Positions 7,947 to 16,744 of a stretch of DNA of 64,000 nucleotides are shown here, one piece after another. Position 1 is the stretch's first letter. The number at the start of each line of letters is the position of its first letter. The DNA is from Flavobacterium johnsoniae (lineage in GTDB: Bacteria > Bacteroidota > Bacteroidia > Flavobacteriales > Flavobacteriaceae): NCBI RefSeq assembly GCF_001879205.1, contig NZ_MLFK01000013.1, positions 186,001-250,000 on the forward strand. Direction: 5' to 3'. The notes beneath the pieces are model-generated. The model saw only the letters and a program-made list of their open reading frames with translations. It was not told where the DNA came from and ran no database searches. The position numbers and the translations under genes are program-made.

Positions 7947-10094
7947 CTAACCTTTTTTCAAAATACTTCCCAAACCACGTCCAATCTGCTCAATTGCTTC
8001 CAGACTTTTAGTTAACGGAGATGCCGTAAAATCTTCGTAAGCATCCATGGCACTTTCTTTTCGGTCGTCCTGCGGATAAACTAAAATGATATTGTTATCA
8101 TTAAAGAATTTTTCGAATTTTTGAGGAAGTCTGTCAAAAATAGAATGATAAGAAACCGAACCTTTTCGGGAAAGGTTGAAAACAATTAAATCAGTCGGAC
8201 GGATTTCATCTGAAATAGATTCAAAATCATCCCATTCTAAAACACTTTTAAAACCTAATTTAGCATTCAATCGAAGATTATTAGCAATCTGTTGAATGGT
8301 TTGATGTGTTTTATATTCGGCATAAATTACTATCGGGATACTCAATTCCTGCGATAACCTGCAGATTTTCTGTAGTAAAAGCTGAAATCCAACACCGCGT
8401 TCTGAAAATGGCGGACAAATAAAAACCAGCCTTTTTTCTTCGATAAAATTTCTTTGAAACCTGCAGATAAATAAGCTTTTATCGACATTGTTGATAATTG
8501 AATCTACATTTTCTCCAAAAATTTTATCCAGAAATCCGGTTTTTCTTGGCCATCCTACAATCACAATATCCGACATGATTTCTTTAGAAGTCCTTGCAAT
8601 ACCACTCGCCGGATTATGATCGATTCTGGCAATGGTATTGATTTTCACTTCAGATGCTGAACCCTGAATTACAAATTTATCAACCGCTTTTCGGTATTTT
8701 AAAATGTTTTTTTCTGCCTGATCGTTATTCGGAACAATTGTTAAAAGCGTTACCGGATTGGCTGATTTTTTATCTTTAATTAAAAGTGCAAAATCTAACA
8801 AACTGGCTGTAGCCGAAGTTTTTGCCAGCGGAATTAAAATATGCTCGTCTAAAATTTGGTCTTTATCTGCATCTTCATGCGAAACTTCTTCCTCGCAGAT
8901 GGCAATTTTTTTCGCTGCTTTTTCAGTAGCGAAAGAAGCAACGATACATGTTATTAAAATTAAAATAATGGTTCCGTTTAGGATGTTTTCATCCAGAATT
9001 TCAGCTTTAAATCCAACTAAAATCACGGCCAAAGTTGCTGCGGCATGAGCACTGCTCAAGCCAAAAATAAGCTGTCTTTCGGTTTTGGTATATTTAAAAA
9101 CGATCTGAGTAAAAAAGGCAGCGATCCATTTTCCAAAAATGGCCACAACGCTCAGAGTTCCTGCCACAATTAAAGCTGTTGGTCCGCTGAGAATTACGCT
9201 GATGTCTACCAGCATTCCTACAGAAATCAGGAAAAATGGAATAAACAGCGAATTGCCAATAAATTCAATTCTGTTCATCAAAGCAGACGAGTGCGGAATT
9301 AAAGGATTTAATGCCAAACCGGCCACAAAGGCACCAATAATAGGTTCTACTCCTGCTACTTCGGCTAAAAATGCAGCGAAGAAAACCACAGAAAGAACAA
9401 ATATATAATGCGCATGTTTTTCACTTTCTAATTTTTTGAAGAACCATTTGGCAATTCTTGGAATAACCAAAAACATAATTGCTGAGAAAATGGCCAATGA
9501 AACTGTTAGTTTTATCCAGAAAGCCTGATTTAAACTTCCCTGAGCGCTTCCCATAATAACCGCCAGGATTATTAAAACTGCAGTATCCGTTAAAATTGTT
9601 CCTCCTACTGTAATCGCAACAGCCTGATTTTTTGCAATACCAAGTTTACTTACAATAGGATAAGCTACAAGAGTGTGCGTTGCAAACATACTCGCGGTTA
9701 GGAAACTGGCGTTGAAATCATATTGCAGTAAATAATAACAAACGGGAAAACCAATGGTCAGGGGGAAAATAAAGGTGAAAAATCCAAATAACAAACTTTT
9801 ATTTCGATTGGCTTTAAACTCATTCATATCCAATTCTAAACCGGCAATAAACATAATATACAAAAGCCCGATCGTTGAAAATAAATCTACAGCTGAATTT
9901 TTTGCCAGAATATTAAGTCCGTGCGGCCCAATGATAACGCCCGAAATAATAAGTCCGATAATACCCGGGATATTTATTTTTTTTAATAAAATAGGCGACA
10001 AGAGAATAATGAAGAGTATTAACGAAAAAATCAATACTGGGTTATTGAGTGGTAATTCGAATTCTTGTAAAAAATGCTTGAAAAATTCTATCAT
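7947..10094 (-). CDS. Kef-type cation:proton antiporter with universal-stress-like C-terminus
   Basis: 715 residues. The first about 400 hold around 12 membrane helices of the CPA2 family (LILFIILLSPILLKKINIPG, IGLLYIMFIAGLELD, GGTILTDTAVLIILAV, EPIIGAFVAGLALNPLIP, SSAHAAATLAVILVG). Residues about 415-560 look like a universal-stress-protein domain (HILIPLAKTSATASLLDFAL), followed by a second Rossmann-like segment. The gene is predicted to exchange Na+ or K+ for H+ at the inner membrane, with the C-terminal part as cytosolic regulator. There are no TrkA-N motifs, so it is not a classical KefB/C. Confidence 0.9.
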   Translation of the reverse strand: MIEFFKHFLQEFELPLNNPVLIFSLILFIILLSPILLKKINIPGIIGLIISGVIIGPHGLNILAKNSAVDLFSTIGLLYIMFIAGLELDMNEFKANRNKSLLFGFFTFIFPLTIGFPVCYYLLQYDFNASFLTASMFATHTLVAYPIVSKLGIAKNQAVAITVGGTILTDTAVLIILAVIMGSAQGSLNQAFWIKLTVSLAIFSAIMFLVIPRIAKWFFKKLESEKHAHYIFVLSVVFFAAFLAEVAGVEPIIGAFVAGLALNPLIPHSSALMNRIEFIGNSLFIPFFLISVGMLVDISVILSGPTALIVAGTLSVVAIFGKWIAAFFTQIVFKYTKTERQLIFGLSSAHAAATLAVILVGFKAEILDENILNGTIILILITCIVASFATEKAAKKIAICEEEVSHEDADKDQILDEHILIPLAKTSATASLLDFALLIKDKKSANPVTLLTIVPNNDQAEKNILKYRKAVDKFVIQGSASEVKINTIARIDHNPASGIARTSKEIMSDIVIVGWPRKTGFLDKIFGENVDSIINNVDKSLFICRFQRNFIEEKRLVFICPPFSERGVGFQLLLQKICRLSQELSIPIVIYAEYKTHQTIQQIANNLRLNAKLGFKSVLEWDDFESISDEIRPTDLIVFNLSRKGSVSYHSIFDRLPQKFEKFFNDNNIILVYPQDDRKESAMDAYEDFTASPLTKSLEAIEQIGRGLGSILKKG

Positions 10095-10412
10095 AATATA
10101 ATTTTATCTTCTTTGTAGTCTTTTAATTTTTCGCAAAAAAATGTATCCAAATTAAAATGAAATCTCAGAAGTTATGGTTTACCGATTTACTTTGGAACTA
10201 AAAAAATCGGATTCTTTAGTGATTGTTTCAATACAAAAATACCTAAAAAAAATACCAAGTTTTCACGAAAACCGCATATTAAGCAATAAATTTTGTTTCA
10301 TTGCCAAATTATTAAAATTTAATATTTTTTTTAACAAAACTGCAACATTAACAAACGAAAATAAATGTTCATTGCATTATTCAATTATCTTTGTCTTAAT
10401 AAATATTGCACA
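10095..10412. other. Divergent intergenic region, antiporter / serine dehydratase
   Basis: 318 bp without a supported gene; the reading frames here are AT-rich and non-conserved-looking. The only signal I can name is TATCTTTG at 10386-10393, a good -7 box for the serine dehydratase. Confidence 0.5.
10386..10393 (+). promoter_or_regulatory. -7 promoter box of serine dehydratase
   Basis: TATCTTTG matches TAnnTTTG, about 20 bp before the ATG at 10413. The -33 TTG is poorly spaced. Because the box lies inside the longest reading frame, it argues for the start at 10413. Confidence 0.4.
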
Positions 10413-11840
10413 ATGGAAGAATGTATCTCTGTTTTTGATATGCTTAAAATTGGCGTTGGTCCTTCAAGTTCACATACTTTGGGGCCTTGGAGAGCCGCAG
10501 AACGTTTTTTAAAGGAGTTAAAAGACGAATCAATTTTAGACCAGATTAAACGCGTAAAGGTCGATTTATACGGATCACTTTCTTTAACCGGAAAAGGCCA
10601 TGCTACCGATTTATCTGTTATGCTGGGTTTAAGCGGTCAGGATCCTGAATATATTCCGGTTGATAATATTGCCGGAATTATTAAAAAGATCGAAGATACA
10701 AACGAGATTATTCTGGCTGACGAATACTCAATTCCGTTTTATTTTCTTCAGGATATTGTTTTCAATAAAGAGTTTCTTCCTTTTCACGCAAACGGATTAA
10801 AATTTACGGCCTATAAAAATGATGATTCAGAATACGAATCTACTTTTTATTCTATCGGCGGTGGTTTTGTCGTTAAAGAAGAGCGCGAAAACGCGAAAAT
10901 CAAAGAAGTTATAAAATGTGCTTTCCCCTTTCCTATCCAGAATGCGGTAGAGCTTTTAAACTATACGATTTCTGAAAACAAATCGATTTCTGAAATTGTA
11001 TATGAAAATGAAAAATCAATGCGCTCCGAAGAAGAAATTCATTCAGAATTAATGCGTATTTGGAATACAATGCTCGAATGTATGTATATTGGCTGCCATA
11101 CGGGAGGAATTCTTCCGGGCGGTTTACATGTAAGAAGACGAGCTTTTGATATGCATCAAAATTTAATTGGTTTATCAAATTACAATGATCCGCAGTCCTG
11201 GCTGGAAGAAATCAGGAAAACGGAAGTTAAATTTCGCCAGATTTTAAAATGGGTAAGCTGTTTTGCTCTTGCCGTCAATGAAGTAAATGCTTCGTTAGGT
11301 CGTGTTGTAACAGCGCCTACAAACGGAAGTGCGGGCGTTATTCCAGCCGTTTTAATGTATTATCTGGTAATCGAAAACCATAATGCAGGCGAAAAAGAAA
11401 TTAAACAATTTTTGATGGTGGCCGGAGAAATTGGAAGTATCTTTAAAAAAGGATCTACGATTTCTGCAGCAATGGGAGGCTGTCAGGCCGAAATTGGTGT
11501 TTCGTCATCAATGGCAGCGGCAGCACTTTGCGAATTAATGGGCGGTACTCCTGCCCAGGTTTTAATGGCGGCTGAAATTGCAATGGAACATCATTTGGGA
11601 TTAACCTGTGATCCTATTGGAGGTTTGGTTCAGATTCCGTGCATCGAAAGAAATACCATGGGCGCTATAAAAGCCATAAATGCAGCCGAACTGGCTCTTG
11701 AAACTGATTCTAAAAATGCCAAAGTGCCTTTGGATAAAGTAATTAATACCATGTGGCAGACGGCAAAAGATATGAATTCTAAATATAAAGAAACCTCAGA
11801 AGGCGGACTGGCTGTTGCAGTAAATATGGCCGACTGTTAA
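10413..11840 (+). CDS. sdaA: L-serine ammonia-lyase (L-serine dehydratase), single-chain iron-sulfur type
   Basis: 475 residues from the ATG at 10413. The N-terminal beta domain has SVFDMLKIGVGPSSSHTLGP. The alpha domain has GCHTGGILPGGL, VNEVNASLGRVVTAPTNGSAG, SAAMGGCQAEIGVSSSMAAA and EHHLGLTCDPIGGLVQIPCIERN, which contains the cysteines that hold the catalytic [4Fe-4S] cluster. The enzyme converts L-serine to pyruvate and ammonia in the cytosol. Length matches the fused alpha/beta form. It is a single-gene unit followed by a palindrome. Confidence 0.95.
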   Translation: MEECISVFDMLKIGVGPSSSHTLGPWRAAERFLKELKDESILDQIKRVKVDLYGSLSLTGKGHATDLSVMLGLSGQDPEYIPVDNIAGIIKKIEDTNEIILADEYSIPFYFLQDIVFNKEFLPFHANGLKFTAYKNDDSEYESTFYSIGGGFVVKEERENAKIKEVIKCAFPFPIQNAVELLNYTISENKSISEIVYENEKSMRSEEEIHSELMRIWNTMLECMYIGCHTGGILPGGLHVRRRAFDMHQNLIGLSNYNDPQSWLEEIRKTEVKFRQILKWVSCFALAVNEVNASLGRVVTAPTNGSAGVIPAVLMYYLVIENHNAGEKEIKQFLMVAGEIGSIFKKGSTISAAMGGCQAEIGVSSSMAAAALCELMGGTPAQVLMAAEIAMEHHLGLTCDPIGGLVQIPCIERNTMGAIKAINAAELALETDSKNAKVPLDKVINTMWQTAKDMNSKYKETSEGGLAVAVNMADC

Positions 11841-11845
11841 AAAAA

Positions 11846-11913
11846 TATTGCCACAGATTACAGGATTAAAAGATTTTTAAATCTGAGTTAATCTTTTAAT
11901 CTGTGGCAAAATG
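11846..11913. repeat. GCCACAGATTAAAAG-word hairpin
   Basis: The left arm ATTGCCACAGATTA...AAAAGATTT and right arm AAATCTGAG...TTAATCTGTGGCAAAAT pair with few mismatches around a 1-2 bp centre. It sits between sdaA and the SH3 protein, about 20 bp before the next start. Related words recur at 25545, 33364 and 51270-51425. Confidence 0.8.
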
Positions 11914-11931
11914 CTTTTCAAAAACTACTTC

Positions 11932-13128
11932 ATGAAAAAATTCTACTTTGTAATTGCGTTACTTTGCTCAATTTTACTTCATTCCCAACAACGTTATTTT
12001 CTAAATTCAGATACACGTCTTTACAAATCAGCTAGTGCTTCTAGTGATTTTTGGGGCTATTTTAAGTATGGTGCTGAAGTCCGTTTATTATCCGAAAGCC
12101 AAAATGGATGGTACAAAGTTCAGGCTGATAATTTTAACGAAGGCTATGTGCAGGAAAAGTACGTTGCAAAGAGTTTAAATGCAAAAGATGTCAAAATCAA
12201 CGATCCGGAAAATCCTATTTTAGATGGCGGAGATGCCTATTATGGAGGCAATCATTTATTTGTTCTGGCTGCAGGTTTAAAAGCAAGGGCATTGCCGGAT
12301 AAAAACTCGAAAATAAAAGAAATTTTGTTTACCGGAGATCCGGTTGCTGTAGATTATGTTCCTGTAAACCAAGAGGATTGGGTAAACTTAAACGGGAATT
12401 TTGATGAAGAATATGCACAATATTCTTTACGAAAGTTCATTGGCCTAAGACCCAATTTTGATAAACTGCTGAAGGATTTTGATAAACTGGACATAAATGC
12501 CGTTGCTGATCGCAAAACAATCAGCGAAAGAATTGTAGAATTAGCCTGGAACAGCGATTATTCAAAATTAGTACCTGCTTACCAAAGATATTATGAAGTG
12601 GTTAAGCAAATAAATGATCCCAAATTAATTGCTGAAACAGAACTGAATATGGCTCTGGCCAAAGGTTTAGAAAAACACAAACTGCCAGAACAAATTACTG
12701 CTTTTGTTAAAAAAACCGAATTCAGTTTAAAAGGAACCAAAACAAAATCATTATACTTTTCTCAGACTGATTTAGTTAAACTTTTTGGAAAACCAACTAA
12801 AAAAGCCAATGTTGGCGATGAATGCGGCATTTACTTAAGTGACTTATTCTATTACTACCCGGATTTAGAAGTTTCTGTAGATGAAAAGAAAAATCAGGCA
12901 GAAATTGTTAAGGTTTTTATCAACGAAAACAATAAACTCATTATAAATTCAAACGCAGTATTAGATAATTCGGTGTCCGAAAAAGCTTTCATTGAAAAAT
13001 ACGGGACTTACATCGAAGCCTCTTTAAAAACGCCGCATAATTATTCTATCATAATGGAAGACAGTCAATTCAGAATTGTATTTAAAGACGGAAAGCTTTT
13101 TTCTGTCGAAATATTCTTTTATTGCTGA
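11932..13128 (+). CDS. Exported SH3-domain protein of unknown function
   Basis: About 398 residues from the ATG at 11932, where the signal peptide MKKFYFVIALLCSILLHSQ begins; the ATG at 11911 only adds MLFKNYF. It has a bacterial SH3 (YgiM/SH3b) domain at about 30-85 (DTRLYKSASASSDFWGYFKYG...GWYKVQADNFNEGYVQEKYV) and a second SH3-like segment at about 100-150 (GLKARALPDKNSKIKEILFTGDPV...EDWVNL). The remainder has no motif I know. SH3b domains often bind peptidoglycan or surface ligands. It ends 51 bp before panB. Confidence 0.75.
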   Translation: MKKFYFVIALLCSILLHSQQRYFLNSDTRLYKSASASSDFWGYFKYGAEVRLLSESQNGWYKVQADNFNEGYVQEKYVAKSLNAKDVKINDPENPILDGGDAYYGGNHLFVLAAGLKARALPDKNSKIKEILFTGDPVAVDYVPVNQEDWVNLNGNFDEEYAQYSLRKFIGLRPNFDKLLKDFDKLDINAVADRKTISERIVELAWNSDYSKLVPAYQRYYEVVKQINDPKLIAETELNMALAKGLEKHKLPEQITAFVKKTEFSLKGTKTKSLYFSQTDLVKLFGKPTKKANVGDECGIYLSDLFYYYPDLEVSVDEKKNQAEIVKVFINENNKLIINSNAVLDNSVSEKAFIEKYGTYIEASLKTPHNYSIIMEDSQFRIVFKDGKLFSVEIFFYC

Positions 13129-13178
13129 TTCCCCTTTTACAATTATTCAATACTTTTACATTATCAAAAAAAATTAAA

Positions 13179-13997
13179 ATGTCAGTAGCAAAAAAAGATT
13201 ATAAAAGAATCACAACAAAGTCATTAATTGAAATGAAAAGCAACGGAGAAAAAATCTCCATGCTTACCGCATATGATTATACAATGGCTAAAATTGTTGA
13301 TACCGCAGGAGTCGATGTGATTTTAGTGGGAGATTCGGCATCAAATGTTATGGCGGGTCACGAAACGACACTGCCAATTACTTTAGATCAAATGATATAT
13401 CACGCTTCATCTGTAGTCCGCGCTGTAGAAAGAGGTTTAGTCGTAGTCGATTTGCCTTTTGGAAGCTATCAGTCTGATCCTAAAGAAGCTTTGCGTTCTG
13501 CCATCAGAATTATGAAAGAAAGCGGCGGACACGCTGTAAAATTAGAAGGTGGAAAAGAAATTAAAGAATCGATCAAAAAAATATTAAACGCAGGAATCCC
13601 GGTTATGGGACATTTGGGTTTAACTCCTCAGTCTATCTATAAATTTGGAACTTACAGTGTTCGCGCAAAAGAAGAACAAGAAGCAGAAAAATTAATTGAA
13701 GATGCTAAAATGCTGGAAAAAATAGGATGTTTTGGAATTGTTCTTGAAAAAATTCCTGCCGATTTAGCCGAAAAAGTAGCTAAAAGTATTTCGATTCCTG
13801 TTATCGGGATTGGTGCCGGAGGCGGTGTTGACGGACAAGTTTTGGTTATTCACGATATGTTAGGTATGAACAATGAATTTAGTCCGCGTTTCCTGCGCCG
13901 TTATCTAAACTTATACGAAGAAATGACCAAAGCAATCGGCCAGTATGCTGCCGACGTGAAGTCTAGTGATTTCCCTAATGCAGGGGAACAATATTAA
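13179..13997 (+). CDS. panB: 3-methyl-2-oxobutanoate hydroxymethyltransferase
   Basis: 272 residues from the ATG at 13179. It transfers a hydroxymethyl group from methylenetetrahydrofolate to 2-oxoisovalerate to give ketopantoate, the first committed step to pantothenate and CoA. Motifs in order are MLTAYDYTMAKIVD, GVDVILVGDSASNVMAGH (metal-site Asp), DLPFGSYQ, AVKLEGGKE, PVMGHLGLTPQS, GCFGIVLEKIP and PVIGIGAGGGVDGQVLVIHDMLG. All are standard PanB. A longer N-terminal reading overlaps the upstream stop and is not conserved. Confidence 0.97.
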   Translation: MSVAKKDYKRITTKSLIEMKSNGEKISMLTAYDYTMAKIVDTAGVDVILVGDSASNVMAGHETTLPITLDQMIYHASSVVRAVERGLVVVDLPFGSYQSDPKEALRSAIRIMKESGGHAVKLEGGKEIKESIKKILNAGIPVMGHLGLTPQSIYKFGTYSVRAKEEQEAEKLIEDAKMLEKIGCFGIVLEKIPADLAEKVAKSISIPVIGIGAGGGVDGQVLVIHDMLGMNNEFSPRFLRRYLNLYEEMTKAIGQYAADVKSSDFPNAGEQY

Positions 13998-14000
13998 GTT

Positions 14001-14040
14001 TAGACTTTCTTAGATTTTTAGACTGACTTAGACTTCTTAG
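14001..14040 (+). repeat. Left 40-bp terminal inverted repeat around the S23 gene
   Basis: The 40 bases starting TAGACTTTCTTAGATTTTTA match the reverse complement of 14488-14527 at 39 of 40 positions. A degenerate internal copy in the right-arm orientation follows at 14064-14099, so the left side can also fold on itself. It begins 3 bp after the panB stop codon. Confidence 0.9.
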
Positions 14041-14122
14041 TTTTTTTTCTTAAATTATTTAAACTAAGAAGTCTCATATTTAAAGTGTCTAAAAATCTAA
14101 AACCGTAAATAATATATAAAAA

Positions 14123-14473
14123 ATGCATCAATTTAAAGAGCTTTTAATTTGGAAAAAAAGCAGATTATTTTGTTCTAAAGTATATTCGATAACATCTGTA
14201 TTTCCTAATGAAGAAAAGTTTGGAATAACCAATCAGTTAAGAAGAGCAGCAGTATCAATTCCATCAAATATTGCAGAAGGTTCGTCAAGAAATTCAAATA
14301 AAGATTTTGCTCGATTTTTAGAAATCGCCATTGGATCTGCTTATGAAGTTGAAACACAACTTTTAATTTCATCTGACTTAGGATTTATAAATGAAGAAAA
14401 CACAAAGGAATTAATCAATATGCTAGAAGAAATCACTAAAATGACATCCAGATTTCGAGCAACTTTATTATAA
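14123..14473 (+). CDS. Four-helix-bundle protein (S23 / 23S rRNA intervening-sequence family, TIGR02436)
   Basis: 116 residues. HQFKELLIWKKSRLFCSKVY, SVFPNEEKFGITNQLRRAAV, SIPSNIAEGSSRNSNKDFARF and LEIAIGSAYEVETQLLI are the family hallmarks. In leptospires and others these proteins are encoded within 23S rRNA intervening sequences; most Bacteroidota copies are free-standing and of unknown function. Here the gene lies alone between 40-bp inverted repeats, wedged between panB and an rluA-type gene, as if it were the cargo of a small element of about 530 bp. It may bind nucleic acid (family inference). Confidence 0.92.
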   Translation: MHQFKELLIWKKSRLFCSKVYSITSVFPNEEKFGITNQLRRAAVSIPSNIAEGSSRNSNKDFARFLEIAIGSAYEVETQLLISSDLGFINEENTKELINMLEEITKMTSRFRATLL

Positions 14474-14487
14474 ATAAAATCCAAAAT

Positions 14488-14527
14488 CTAAGAAGTCTAA
14501 GCCAGTCTAAAAATCTAAGAAAGTCTA
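14488..14527 (-). repeat. Right 40-bp terminal inverted repeat around the S23 gene
   Basis: It reads CTAAGAAGTCTAAGCCAGTC and onward, the reverse complement of 14001-14040 with one C/T difference. It ends 2 bp before the ATG of the pseudouridine synthase, so it forms that gene's entire leader. Confidence 0.9.
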
Positions 14528-14529
14528 AT

Positions 14530-15219
14530 ATGAAAATCGTTTCAGATAAAAACAATCTCCAAATTCTACACGAAGACAACCATATTATTGTGGTTAACAA
14601 ACGTGTTGGTGATATTGTGCAGGGTGATAAAACGGGAGATAAACCTTTATCTGATGTTGTAAAAGAATACATTAAAGACAAATACAATAAACCAGGTGAT
14701 GTTTTTCTGGGCGTGATTCATCGTTTAGATCGTCCTACAACCGGAATTGTTGTTTTTGCCAGAACGAGTAAAGCTTTATCACGAATGAACGAATTATTCA
14801 GTAATCGTGAAACTAAAAAAACCTATTGGGCGGTTGTAAAAAACAAACCTGCCGAAGCTGCTGCCAAACTAGTGCATTATCTAAAAAGAAACGAAAAAAA
14901 TAATACTTCAAAAGCACATCTAAAAGAAGTTCCTGATAGTAAATTAGCCAGTCTGGATTATAAAATAATCAAGGAATTGCAAAATTATACAGCTCTGGAA
15001 ATTAATCTGCATACAGGCCGTCATCATCAAATTCGTGCGCAATTGTCTGCAATTGGTTCTCCCATAAAGGGCGATCTTAAATATGGTTTTGACCGAAGCA
15101 ATCCTGACGGCGGTATTCATCTTCATGCCAGAAAACTGGTTTTTGTTCACCCTGTCTCAAAAGAAGACATTACAATCATAGCGCCAACGCCTGACGAAAC
15201 CATTTGGAATGCCATATGA
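14530..15219 (+). CDS. RluA-family RNA pseudouridine synthase
   Basis: 229 residues, a short version without an S4 domain. The catalytic loop GVIHRLDRPTTGIVVFA places Asp67 as nucleophile. It is followed by SRMNELFSNRETKKTYWAVV, HTGRHHQIRAQLSAIGSPIKGDLKYG and GGIHLHARKLVFVHP, all RluA-type. It isomerises uridine to pseudouridine in rRNA or tRNA; the exact target is unknown. Expression must read through or start in the S23-flanking repeat, which directly abuts the start codon. Confidence 0.93.
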   Translation: MKIVSDKNNLQILHEDNHIIVVNKRVGDIVQGDKTGDKPLSDVVKEYIKDKYNKPGDVFLGVIHRLDRPTTGIVVFARTSKALSRMNELFSNRETKKTYWAVVKNKPAEAAAKLVHYLKRNEKNNTSKAHLKEVPDSKLASLDYKIIKELQNYTALEINLHTGRHHQIRAQLSAIGSPIKGDLKYGFDRSNPDGGIHLHARKLVFVHPVSKEDITIIAPTPDETIWNAI

Positions 15220-15294
15220 TTTTATGATTAAATTGTTAATTTTTTAAATTTTATCGATTAACTTGCATATACTAAAAATCAAGCTAATCATAAA

Positions 15295-16623
15295 ATGGAC
15301 TATAAAAACGACATCGGATACAGAAAAGAAACGCTGAAAAAGTTATTATATAACATTCAAAAAAGCGAAGATTTGATTGTAAAAGCTTTATACGATGATT
15401 TTAAAAAACCAGAATTTGAAGCTGTTTTAACCGAGACAAATTATGTTATTTCGGAATTAAAAGATACCATTAAAAACATTAATTCCTGGACAAAACCAAA
15501 ACGCGTTTTACCATCTCTGCTAAATTTTCCATCTACAGATTATATTTATAAAGAGCCATACGGGAATGTCTTGATCATCGCTCCCTGGAATTACCCCTTT
15601 CAATTGGCTTTGTGCCCGCTTATTGCCGCCGTTGCCGCCGGAAACAGAGTAGTTCTTAAACCCTCAGAACTGACACCACACACCTCTTCTATCATTGCTA
15701 AAATTATCGAAAAAACATTTCACATCAGCCATGTCGAGGTTTTTGAAGGCGGTGCTGAAGTTTCGAATAAATTATTAGCAGAACGCTGGGATTATATTTT
15801 CTTTACAGGAAGTGTTGCCGTTGGAAAAATTGTGGCCAAAGCAGCAGCCGAAAACTTAACGCCCGTAACACTCGAATTGGGCGGTAAAAATCCTTGTGTT
15901 GTTGACGAAACCGCTAATCTAAAACTAGCTGCAAAACGAATTGTATGGGGAAAATTTATTAATGCCGGACAAACCTGTATTGCCCCGGATTATATTTTGA
16001 TCCAGAAAAACATGAAAGTTAATTTCATTTCTTTTTTAATGGAAGAAATTGTAAACGCGTATGGCAAAAAAATGGATAAATCGCCAGATTTTGCCCGCAT
16101 AATTAATACTAAAAACTGGGTTCGTTTAGATCAGATGATTGAGCGAGAAAAAGTTATTTTTGGCGGAGAAACCAACGCTGATAAACTTTATATTTCACCT
16201 ACATTAATTGAAGAACCGAGTTTAGACAGTCCGGTAATGAAGGAAGAAATTTTTGGACCCATTTTACCTATTCTAACATACGAAACCCAAGCTGATATTC
16301 ATAACATAATCAGCAAGTACGAAAAACCTTTAGCTTTTTATATCTTCAGCGAAAATAAATCATTTGCAAAAAAACTAATTGCAAATTACTCTTTTGGAGG
16401 AGGTGCTGTTAACGACACTGTTGTTCATTTTTCTAACAAAAGACTGCCTTTTGGCGGTGTTGGACACAGCGGTATCGGCGCTTACCATGGGCAAATGAGT
16501 TTTGATACTTTTTCTCATCATAAATCGATAGTTAAAAAAGCCAACTGGCTCGATTTACCTATGCGATATGCACCTTACAAAGACAAATTAGCTTCAATTA
16601 AAAAGATTCTGGACTGGATTTAA
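15295..16623 (+). CDS. Aldehyde dehydrogenase (class-3-like, membrane/fatty-aldehyde type)
   Basis: 442 residues. EPYGNVLIIAPWNYPFQLAL (cofactor and proton-relay Asn), FFTGSVAVGKIV, LELGGKNPCVVDE (Glu194) and AGQTCIAPDYILI (catalytic Cys228) are in order. The missing N-terminal about 50 residues relative to tetrameric ALDHs and the late FGGVGHSGIGAYHGQMSFDTF are typical of dimeric ALDH3-like enzymes, which oxidise medium/long-chain aldehydes with NAD(P)+. It is a single-gene unit with a 75-bp leader. Confidence 0.93.
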   Translation: MDYKNDIGYRKETLKKLLYNIQKSEDLIVKALYDDFKKPEFEAVLTETNYVISELKDTIKNINSWTKPKRVLPSLLNFPSTDYIYKEPYGNVLIIAPWNYPFQLALCPLIAAVAAGNRVVLKPSELTPHTSSIIAKIIEKTFHISHVEVFEGGAEVSNKLLAERWDYIFFTGSVAVGKIVAKAAAENLTPVTLELGGKNPCVVDETANLKLAAKRIVWGKFINAGQTCIAPDYILIQKNMKVNFISFLMEEIVNAYGKKMDKSPDFARIINTKNWVRLDQMIEREKVIFGGETNADKLYISPTLIEEPSLDSPVMKEEIFGPILPILTYETQADIHNIISKYEKPLAFYIFSENKSFAKKLIANYSFGGGAVNDTVVHFSNKRLPFGGVGHSGIGAYHGQMSFDTFSHHKSIVKKANWLDLPMRYAPYKDKLASIKKILDWI

Positions 16624-16744
16624 ATACCGAAAACAATTTCGTAATGTTTTGTAGATTTTTATACGGAATTGATTAAAAATATTATATTTACGTCAAACAA
16701 TCACTATCGTAAAACGTAAAATATATAACAACTTTACCTTTAAA

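Noticed and set aside
10365..10412. N-terminal extension of serine dehydratase (MFIALFNYLC...)
   Set aside because: A -7 promoter box lies inside it and the family starts at MEECISVFDML.
14064..14099. Independent hairpin as terminator of panB
   Set aside because: Its sequence is a degenerate copy of the S23-flanking arm and lacks a T-run after the stem; it is better explained as part of the element.
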